From positions 1 to 7,092 of the forward strand of contig CAMPIK010000117.1 of assembly GCA_946886325.1 (NCBI GenBank): a stretch of 7,092 nucleotides of DNA, in the 5' to 3' direction. The position numbers and the translations under genes were made by a program. This document shows, piece by piece, positions 1-4,707 of the stretch (position 1 is the first letter of the stretch; every line of letters starts with the position of its first letter). The stretch is from an uncultured Shinella sp. (GTDB lineage Bacteria; Pseudomonadota; Alphaproteobacteria; Rhizobiales; Rhizobiaceae). Below the pieces are notes generated by a model. It worked only from the letters and a program-made list of their open reading frames with translations. It was not told the origin of the DNA and did not search any database.

Positions 1-562
1 GGCGGTTCAGGTCGTAGAGCTGGCTGCGGGCGGCGTTCGACGCATCGCAGGCATGGACCGCGCCGTTGGTGAAGCAGTGGATCAGCCAGGCGTCGATCGT
101 CCCGAGCCTAACCGCGCGAGCGGCAGGCACCCGGTCGATCAGCCATTTCATCTTCGGGCCGGGAAACATCGGGTCGATGGGCAGTCCGGTCAGCGCCTGC
201 ACCCACGCCGCATGGCCGGCCGCGATCAGGTCGGCGCAGGCCTCTGCGCTGCGGCGGCACTGCCAGCTCACCACCGGGCCGAGCGGCTTGCCGGTTTCCG
301 CATCCCAGACGGTGACGGATTCACGCTGGCTGGAAATCGCGATGCCGAGAATCTCGGCGTCGGGTCCTTCGGCAAGGCAGGCGGCAATCGCCTCCAGCAC
401 CGAGTTCCAGATGCGAAGCGGGTCCTGCTCCACCCAGCCGGGCTGGGGATGAGAAATGCCGACCGGCGAGTGGCCGCGCGACAGGATGTCTCCCGAGGTC
501 GAGACCAGAACCGCCTTGGAATTCGTCGTGCCCTGATCGATGGCGAGAATGGCGGTTGTCAT
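1..562 (-). CDS. FGGY-family carbohydrate kinase, N-terminal part (runs off the window)
   Basis: Likely ATP-dependent kinase for a ketose or polyol, cytoplasmic. Only the first 187 residues are in the window; the reading frame is open to base 1, so the gene continues past the left edge. The visible part is an FGGY N-terminal domain: the phosphate-binding motif DQGTTNSK at residues 9-16, PGWVEQDP at 41-48, SSQRES at 77-82, and WQCRRS at 100-105 followed by TGLPIDPMFPGPKMKWL at 125-141. These match glycerol kinase block by block. The glycerol kinase Tyr135 position is Met132 here, which argues against glycerol as substrate, while Arg80, Glu81 and Trp100 of the pocket are kept. The start is ATG at 562-560, with GGAG (574-571) eight bases upstream. 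It is third in the leftward operon after the two transketolase halves, so it probably makes the ketose phosphate they use. D-apulose or L-xylulose kinase are possible; the exact substrate cannot be read from this half. Confidence 0.9.
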   Translation of the reverse strand, partial: MTTAILAIDQGTTNSKAVLVSTSGDILSRGHSPVGISHPQPGWVEQDPLRIWNSVLEAIAACLAEGPDAEILGIAISSQRESVTVWDAETGKPLGPVVSWQCRRSAEACADLIAAGHAAWVQALTGLPIDPMFPGPKMKWLIDRVPAARAVRLGTIDAWLIHCFTNGAVHACDASNAARSQLYDLNR

Positions 563-590
563 GGACAGGGCTCCGGCGGGCGGGAAATTG

Positions 591-622
591 GGGCGCGGCA
601 AGGGGAGGGTCCTGCCGCGCCC
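591..622 (-). terminator. Intercistronic hairpin between transketolase C-half and kinase
   Basis: A perfect 10-bp inverted repeat, GGGCGCGGCA (591-600) and TGCCGCGCCC (613-622), encloses a 12-base loop. It lies wholly between the transketolase stop (647-649) and the kinase start (562). In the leftward transcript the stem is followed by CAATTTCCC, which is not a proper U-tract. I read it as an mRNA-stabilising or partial-attenuation stem that lowers kinase expression relative to transketolase, rather than a full terminator. The stem is directly visible; the function is inference. Confidence 0.45.
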
Positions 623-646
623 GGCACGTCATCTAACGCGACGCGG

Positions 647-1615
647 TCACGCGCGTGAAGATTTCCGTGCGATCAGTGTCACGGCCGCCTCGGCGATGGC
701 CGCGGGCGACATGCCGAATTCGTCGAGCAGGAACTCCGCCGAGCCTGTCGGGGCAAAGATGCCGGGAACGCCGAGTATCTTCATCGGCACCGGCGCTTCC
801 GATACCACGACTTCGGCGATGGCCGATCCGAGCCCGCCGTAGACCGAATGTTCCTCGGCCGTCAGGATCGCGCCGGTGTCGCGGGCGGCGGCCACGACGG
901 CTTCGAGGTCGATCGGACGGACGGTCGCCATGTTCAGCACGCGCGCCTCGATCCCTTGCGCGGCAAGCAGGTCGGCCGCCTTCAGCATGCGGTGGGTCAG
1001 CGTGCCGTTGGCGATCAGCGTGATCGCGTCGCCGTCGCGCAGACGGTTCGCCTTGCCCGGTTCGAAGACATGGCCCGTTGGCAGCAGGTCCGGAACGCCG
1101 ACGCGCGACAGGCGCAGGAAGACCGGCCCCTCGTAGCCTGCGGCCCACTTCACGGCGGCGGCCGTCTCGATGGAGTCGCAGGGTGCGATGACAGGCAGGT
1201 TCGGCAGCACGCGGGTCCAGGCAAAATCCTCGATGGAGTGATGCGTCGGGCCGAGCTCGCCATAGGCCATGCCGGAGGAGATGCCGATCAGCTTCACATT
1301 GGCGTTGGAATAGGCGATGTCGGCCTTGATCTGTTCCAGCGACCGCCCGGTCAGGAAGCAGGCGGCGGCGCAGACGAAGGGCAGGAGCCCGCCATTGGCC
1401 AGCCCTGCGCCGACGCCGACCATGTTCTGCTCGGCGATGCCGACATTGACCAGCCGCTCGGGCCATTTGGCCTTGAAGCCGCCGAGCTTCGACGAGCCGA
1501 CGGAATCGTTGCAGACGGCCACGATCCGCGGGTCCTCGGCGCCGAGGCGCTCCAGCATGGCGACGAAGGCGTCGCGGCAATCGTTAAGCTTGGGGGAAGG
1601 GATCACGACGTTCAT
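647..1615 (-). CDS. Transketolase, C-terminal subunit (pyrimidine-binding and C-terminal domains)
   Basis: Second half of a two-gene transketolase, 322 residues, acting with the upstream 269-residue subunit to transfer a two-carbon ketol unit between a ketose phosphate and an aldose (phosphate). Residues 1-170 form the pyrimidine-binding domain with VGIAEQ at 58-63. Glu62 is the conserved glutamate that activates thiamine diphosphate. His125-His126 in PTHHSIEDFAW correspond to a substrate-binding His region. The C-terminal domain follows, with TVRPID at 231-236 and EEHSVYGGLGSA at 254-265. I chose ATG at 1615-1613, which overlaps the previous stop as TGATG and has GGAGG (1627-1623) seven bases upstream. 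A GTG one codon earlier (1618) would give a four-base overlap and is a real alternative. The overlap implies translational coupling and equal subunit amounts. 1-deoxyxylulose-5-phosphate synthase or an E1-beta subunit are less likely, given the motifs and length. AptB-like (apulose-4-phosphate transketolase subunit B) is possible but unproven. Confidence 0.93.
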   Translation of the reverse strand: MNVVIPSPKLNDCRDAFVAMLERLGAEDPRIVAVCNDSVGSSKLGGFKAKWPERLVNVGIAEQNMVGVGAGLANGGLLPFVCAAACFLTGRSLEQIKADIAYSNANVKLIGISSGMAYGELGPTHHSIEDFAWTRVLPNLPVIAPCDSIETAAAVKWAAGYEGPVFLRLSRVGVPDLLPTGHVFEPGKANRLRDGDAITLIANGTLTHRMLKAADLLAAQGIEARVLNMATVRPIDLEAVVAAARDTGAILTAEEHSVYGGLGSAIAEVVVSEAPVPMKILGVPGIFAPTGSAEFLLDEFGMSPAAIAEAAVTLIARKSSRA

Positions 1616-2424
1616 CACAGCGCCTCCGAAAGTTCGGCCACCGCTATCGCGAATTGCTCGGCATTCGGCACCTTGTGGTGCCAGTCGACCCTGTCCTGCA
1701 TGAAGGAAATGCCCTGGCCCTTGTTGGTATGCGCGACGATGCAGTGCGGGCCGCTGCCGCGGGTCTCCAGTGCCGGCACGATCTCGTCCATGGCGTTGCC
1801 GTTGATCTCGGTGACCGTCCAGCCGAAGGCCTCGAGCTTCGCCGGAAAGGGCGCCAGATCGTTGGTCTCCTTCAGCGTGGCGCCCTGCTGGAAACGGTTG
1901 TGGTCGATGATCAGCGTGAGGTTGTCGAGACCGAACTGCGCGGCCGAGGCGATGGCTTCCCAGTTGGAGCCTTCCTGCATCTCGCCGTCGCCGGTCAGCA
2001 CATAGGTGTGGTAGCCGCGCCCGGTCAGCTTGGCGGCTTTCGCCATGCCGACGGCGACCGGCAGGCCATGGCCGAGCGGACCGGTATTGGTTTCGACGCC
2101 CGGAACCTTCGTGCAGTTCGGGTGCCCGTTCAGGCGCGAATGCGGCTTGAGGAAGGTCGAAAGCTCTTCCTCCGGAAAGAACCCGCGCTTGGCGAGCGTC
2201 ACATAGAGCGCCAGCGCCACATGGCCCTTGGAGAGCACGAAGCGGTCGCGGTCGGGATGTCCAGGCTGATCTGGCCAGATGCGCAGCACGCGGAAATAGA
2301 GCGCCGTCAGAATGTCGATGGCCGACATCTCCCCGCCGATATGCCCGGCGCCGGCTTCGAAAACCGCCTGCAGATCGCGGAGGCGGATCTGTCTGGCAAT
2401 GCCGTCGAGATCGTTCGGCTGCAT
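1615..2424 (-). CDS. Transketolase, N-terminal (thiamine diphosphate-binding) subunit
   Basis: N-terminal half of a split transketolase, 269 residues, cytoplasmic. It supplies the diphosphate-binding domain, and the active site forms with the subunit encoded directly downstream. Conserved histidines are visible in GHIGG (His28), SKGH (His68) and NGHPN (His101), as is GPLGHGLP at 115-122. The thiamine diphosphate/Mg motif begins with GDGE at 145-148 and ends at the Asn of IDHNR (Asn176). His249-His250 near the end matches the C-terminal His of this domain. The length is normal for the free-standing N-half. ATG at 2424 is preceded by GAGGA (2433-2429) at four bases. It is the first gene of the leftward operon, with an AT-rich promoter/operator just upstream. 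Most bacteria have a full-length housekeeping transketolase, so a dedicated split copy beside a sugar ABC transporter suggests a special ketose phosphate. AptA-like (apulose-4-phosphate transketolase subunit A) is one candidate, not demonstrated here. Confidence 0.93.
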   Translation of the reverse strand: MQPNDLDGIARQIRLRDLQAVFEAGAGHIGGEMSAIDILTALYFRVLRIWPDQPGHPDRDRFVLSKGHVALALYVTLAKRGFFPEEELSTFLKPHSRLNGHPNCTKVPGVETNTGPLGHGLPVAVGMAKAAKLTGRGYHTYVLTGDGEMQEGSNWEAIASAAQFGLDNLTLIIDHNRFQQGATLKETNDLAPFPAKLEAFGWTVTEINGNAMDEIVPALETRGSGPHCIVAHTNKGQGISFMQDRVDWHHKVPNAEQFAIAVAELSEAL

Positions 2425-2428
2425 GAAA

Positions 2429-2433
2429 TCCTC
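2429..2433 (-). promoter_or_regulatory. Ribosome binding site of transketolase N-subunit
   Basis: GAGGA on the minus strand, four bases before the ATG at 2424, fixes the start of the first leftward gene. Confidence 0.6.
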
Positions 2434-2436
2434 ACA

Positions 2437-2470
2437 GTGAATAAATATACATGTGCCTATATATTTACAG
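2437..2470. promoter_or_regulatory. Candidate operator: AT-rich imperfect palindrome
   Basis: TGAATAAATATA (2438-2449), eight bases, then TATATATTTACA (2458-2469) form an inverted repeat with 9 of 12 positions matching. The site stands out as AT-rich in GC-rich surroundings. It covers the likely -10 element and start point of the leftward promoter, a position where a bound repressor would block transcription. Parts of both arms recur 100 and 140 bases to the right, before the rightward operon. The palindrome is visible; the regulator is unknown and not encoded here. Confidence 0.45.
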
Positions 2471-2488
2471 GATGGCCGGCGAAGTCAA
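2458..2488 (-). promoter_or_regulatory. Candidate promoter of the leftward (transketolase-kinase) operon
   Basis: On the minus strand TTGACT (2488-2483) fits a -35 box. TATATA (2463-2458), 19 bases on, fits a -10 box, or AATATA (2465-2460) at the preferred 17-base spacing. Transcription would start near 2450, giving a leader of about 25 bases. The -10 lies inside the AT-rich palindrome, which suggests repression by overlap. Confidence 0.4.
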
Positions 2489-2512
2489 GGGTATTTTGCG
2501 CCGTCCGGCCAT
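2472..2512. repeat. 8-bp perfect inverted repeat around the leftward -35 box
   Basis: ATGGCCGG (2472-2479) and CCGGCCAT (2505-2512) are exact reverse complements with 25 bases between them. The leftward -35 (2483-2488) lies between the arms. It could be two half-sites for a regulator, or chance in a GC-rich region. Confidence 0.3.
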
Positions 2513-2533
2513 ATTCAACGAGGCAAAAACGTA

Positions 2534-2563
2534 TTGACACGGTCGGCCCTGATCGGGTACGAA
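2534..2563 (+). promoter_or_regulatory. Candidate promoter 1 of the rightward (transport) operon
   Basis: A perfect TTGACA (2534-2539) is followed after 18 bases by TACGAA (2558-2563), a poor -10 matching at three positions. The predicted start near 2570 leaves a leader of about 65 bases. A weak -10 with a perfect -35 fits a promoter needing activation, but this is inference. Confidence 0.4.
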
Positions 2564-2591
2564 TTTACAGACGGACATGAATAATTATGCT
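2564..2591 (+). promoter_or_regulatory. Candidate promoter 2 of the rightward operon
   Basis: TTTACA (2564-2569, five of six) and TATGCT (2586-2591, four of six) are 16 bases apart. The -10 overlaps the inverted repeat at 2585-2604, so this promoter could be controlled directly by a factor bound there. It competes with the upstream TTGACA candidate as the true promoter. Confidence 0.35.
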
Positions 2592-2604
2592 GATTGACGC
2601 ATAA
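2585..2604. promoter_or_regulatory. Candidate operator: TTATGC-N8-GCATAA
   Basis: A perfect 6-bp inverted repeat with an eight-base spacer sits 30 bases before the permease start. It overlaps the -10 of the second rightward promoter candidate and lies just downstream of the first. The position suits a repressor site. The repeat is short, so chance is possible. Confidence 0.35.
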
Positions 2605-2634
2605 CGATGGTCGAACGGCACGAGGGAGGGCAGC

Positions 2635-3609
2635 ATGCTTGCAGCGGCGAAGGCGGCACGGGGATCGGCTGGCGGACTGTTTCCGTCCCTGCGCGGTGCG
2701 ACCGGCCCGTTGATCGGGCTGGTCGTGCTCTGCCTGTTTCTCACCGTCGCGACCGATACGTTCTTCTCGATCCGCAATTTCCTCAACGTTCTCGACCAGA
2801 TCACGGTGCTCGGCATCATGGCCGTCGGCATGACGCTCGTCATCCTGATCGGAGGCATCGATCTCGCGGTCGGTTCGGTCATGGCGCTGGCGATGATGGT
2901 GCTCGGTTACCTGAACGTCGTCGCCGGCGTGCCGATGTGGCTGGCGATCCCGCTTGCGCTCGTCGCTGCATCGCTGAACGGGCTGATCGCGGGTCTGCTC
3001 ATCACGCGTTTCAACGTACCGGCCTTCATCGCGACACTCGCCATGATGTCGGTCACGCGCGGCATCGCCAACATGATCACCAACGGCCAGCAGATCATCG
3101 GCTTCCCGTCCTGGTTCAACACGATGGCGATCGTGCGCTTCGGCGGGTTCCTGACGCTCACCGTCGCCGTCATGCTGGTCGTCTTCGCCATCGGCCTGCT
3201 CTACCAGCGCTACCGCCATGGCGGGCGCATCCTCTATGCCATCGGCGGCAATGCCGAGGTGGCCCGGCTTGCCGGCATCAATGTCAAGCGGGCGACGGTG
3301 CTCGTCTATGTCGTGTGCAGCGCGCTCGCCGGGCTTTCGGGCATGGTGCTCGCCGCGCGCCTCGACTCCGTCCAGCCTTCGTCTGGTGTCTCCTACGAAC
3401 TCGACGCCATCGCGGCGGTCGTGATCGGCGGCACCTCGCTGTCGGGCGGCACCGGCGGCATCGGCGGCACCATCATCGGCGTGCTGATCATCGGCGTCCT
3501 GCGCAACGGCCTCAACCTGCTCAGCGTCTCGCCGTTCATGCAGCAGGTGATCATCGGCGCCGTCATCGTGCTGGCGGTGACGGCCGAGACCTATCGCAAG
3601 CGCACGTGA
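2635..3609 (+). CDS. ABC sugar transporter permease (RbsC-like)
   Basis: Inner-membrane channel subunit of a ribose/xylose-type ABC importer, 324 residues, the usual length for BPD_transp_2 permeases. About eight or more hydrophobic segments are visible, for example at 24-40, 57-72, 77-96, 102-124, 172-190, 221-241, 276-292 and 303-317. Family marks are GGIDLAVGS at 73-81, VPAFIATLAMM at 128-138, and the ATPase-contact region YELDAIAAVVIGGTSLSGG at 254-272. The start at 2635 has GGGAGGG (2624-2630) four bases upstream. It probably works as a homodimer, since no second permease gene is present. It is the first gene of the rightward operon, ahead of the binding protein, whereas many such operons start with the binding protein. 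The ligand cannot be told from the permease. Confidence 0.95.
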   Translation: MLAAAKAARGSAGGLFPSLRGATGPLIGLVVLCLFLTVATDTFFSIRNFLNVLDQITVLGIMAVGMTLVILIGGIDLAVGSVMALAMMVLGYLNVVAGVPMWLAIPLALVAASLNGLIAGLLITRFNVPAFIATLAMMSVTRGIANMITNGQQIIGFPSWFNTMAIVRFGGFLTLTVAVMLVVFAIGLLYQRYRHGGRILYAIGGNAEVARLAGINVKRATVLVYVVCSALAGLSGMVLAARLDSVQPSSGVSYELDAIAAVVIGGTSLSGGTGGIGGTIIGVLIIGVLRNGLNLLSVSPFMQQVIIGAVIVLAVTAETYRKRT

Positions 3610-3613
3610 GGAA

Positions 3614-3653
3614 TTTTCACCCCGGCATCGAAAACGGTGCGGGGTGCTGAAAA
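3614..3653 (+). ncRNA. Stem-loop 1 in the permease-binding protein spacer
   Basis: CACCCCG (3618-3624) pairs with CGGGGTG (3640-3646). TTTTCA (3614-3619) can alternatively pair with TGAAAA (3648-3653), giving a longer bulged stem. It starts five bases after the permease stop. I list it as an mRNA structure, not an independent RNA gene. Expected roles are protection of one side of the mRNA, or attenuation. Confidence 0.4.
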
Positions 3654-3654
3654 G

Positions 3655-3676
3655 CGGTCTGCAATGGTGCGGACCG
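3655..3676 (+). ncRNA. Stem-loop 2 in the permease-binding protein spacer
   Basis: CGGTCTGCA (3655-3663) pairs with TGCGGACCG (3668-3676) over nine base pairs, one of them G-U, around the four-base loop ATGG. It is compact and directly follows stem-loop 1, with no U-tract after it. It is an intercistronic mRNA hairpin that may shield the highly needed binding-protein message from decay; that role is inference. Confidence 0.45.
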
Positions 3677-3693
3677 GCATAGGGAGGTGGCTT

Positions 3694-3707
3694 CCTGCAA
3701 TGGCAGG
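3694..3707 (+). ncRNA. Stem-loop 3 in the permease-binding protein spacer
   Basis: CCTGC (3694-3698) and GCAGG (3703-3707) pair around AATG. The word CTGCAATGG here (3695-3703) repeats that in stem-loop 2 (3659-3667). With only five pairs it is weak alone, but it forms a third hairpin in a row. Confidence 0.3.
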
Positions 3708-3725
3708 GCGTGCACCGGGCAACTC

Positions 3726-3732
3726 GGAGGAG
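3726..3732 (+). promoter_or_regulatory. Strong ribosome binding site of the binding protein
   Basis: GGAGGAG ends five bases before ATG at 3738 and decides this start over an in-frame ATG at 3687. It is the best Shine-Dalgarno of the rightward operon, as expected for a binding protein made in excess. Confidence 0.75.
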
Positions 3733-3737
3733 AAACC

Positions 3738-4676
3738 ATGAAACTGTCCACACTGCTTTTGGCCGCGACCACGGCCGCGATCCTGTCGGCACCCCTCGGC
3801 GCGTCCGCCGCAGAGGTCAAGAAGATCGGCCTTGCCGTTCCGAACCTCCAGGCCGACTTCTTCAACCAGATCAAGCTCGGCGTCGAGAAATACGCGACCG
3901 AAAAGGGCATCGAGGTGATCGTCGTCGACGCGAAGAACGACACGGCCACCCAGGTCAGCCAGGTGCAGGACCTGATGACCCAGGGCATCGACGCCTTCAT
4001 CTACATCCCGGCCGGCGCCGCCGCTGCCGCCGTTCCGACCCGCCTTGCCCGCCAGGCCGGCATTCCGGTAATCAACGTCGACCGCGTCCCGGACGGCGAG
4101 CCGGGCGACACGTTCATCGCAGGCGAAAGCGTCGATTCCGCCTATGCCGTCTGCAAGCACATCATCGAAAAGGCCGGCGGCTCGGGCAAGATGGTCATCA
4201 TCCACGGCCAGAAGGGCACGACGCCGGAAGTCGATCGCTTCACGGGCTGCAAGCGCGCCATCGACGAAAACCCGGGCGTGGAACTGGTCGCCCAGCAGTG
4301 GAGCAACATGTGGTCGGCGGACGAGGGCTTCTCGATCGCGCAGAACATGCTGCAGGCCAATCCCGACATCAACATCATCTTCGGGCAGGCCGACGGCCTT
4401 GCGATGGGCGCGGCGAAGGCCGTGGACGTGGCGAACCTCTCCGACAAGGTGATCATCGGCGGCTATGACGGCGACGTCTCGGCGCTCGAATATCTCGCCA
4501 AGTGCGACGGTCCGTTCATTGCCACGGCGACGCAGAGCACGCAGAAGATGGGCGTTCTCGCCGTCGAATCGGCCCTTGCCGTTGCTGCCGGCCAGAAGGT
4601 CGAGGAGCGCCAGACGCCGAACGCCGTGCTGACGACCTGCGAGAACGCGCCGGAATTCGTCAAGAGCCACCCGTAA
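3738..4676 (+). CDS. Periplasmic sugar-binding protein of the ABC importer (RbsB-like)
   Basis: Captures the substrate in the periplasm and delivers it to the permease; 312 residues, Peripla_BP_4 type. Residues 1-24 are a Sec signal peptide (MKLSTLLLAATTAAILSAPL, then a cleavage site at ASA-A near residues 22-25). The mature fold shows the family blocks QADFFNQI at 38-45, INVDRV at 112-117, EVDRFTGC at 164-171, FGQADGLAMGAA at 215-226 and GGYDG at 241-245. Aligned by eye with E. coli RbsB, the pocket residues Phe15/Phe16, Asp89/Arg90, Arg141, Asp215 and Gln235 are kept (here Phe41/42, Asp115/Arg116, Arg167, Asp244, Gln266). Asn13, Asn64 and Asn190 are replaced by Ala39, Ile90 and Ala218. A ribose ligand is therefore doubtful. 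Cys139, Cys171, Cys256 and Cys301 could include disulfides. The start at 3738 is set by GGAGGAG and by the signal peptide; the upstream ATG at 3687 would bury the signal. Confidence 0.95.
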   Translation: MKLSTLLLAATTAAILSAPLGASAAEVKKIGLAVPNLQADFFNQIKLGVEKYATEKGIEVIVVDAKNDTATQVSQVQDLMTQGIDAFIYIPAGAAAAAVPTRLARQAGIPVINVDRVPDGEPGDTFIAGESVDSAYAVCKHIIEKAGGSGKMVIIHGQKGTTPEVDRFTGCKRAIDENPGVELVAQQWSNMWSADEGFSIAQNMLQANPDINIIFGQADGLAMGAAKAVDVANLSDKVIIGGYDGDVSALEYLAKCDGPFIATATQSTQKMGVLAVESALAVAAGQKVEERQTPNAVLTTCENAPEFVKSHP

Positions 4677-4707
4677 TCCGGCTCGATACCCGAAAGGCTG
4701 AAGCGCC

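Noticed and set aside
2472..2537. 21-codon frame (starting MAGEVKGILRR) in the divergent promoter gap
   Set aside because: It has no convincing ribosome site, overlaps the promoter elements and has no recognisable product. A leader peptide is not supported.
848..2580. Long plus-strand frames (848-2005 and 1654-2580) across the transketolase genes
   Set aside because: Both are antisense to well-conserved transketolase motifs, and neither shows a family signature.
3687..3737. Upstream in-frame ATG extending the binding protein by 17 residues
   Set aside because: It would place a polar stretch before the signal peptide and would ignore the strong GGAGGAG site directly before 3738.
2515..3792. 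A 425-codon open frame on the minus strand opposite the permease and the start of the binding protein
   Set aside because: Its translation is rich in Arg, His and Asp, with no recognisable domain, and it lies antisense to an unmistakable permease. It is the usual high-GC shadow frame.
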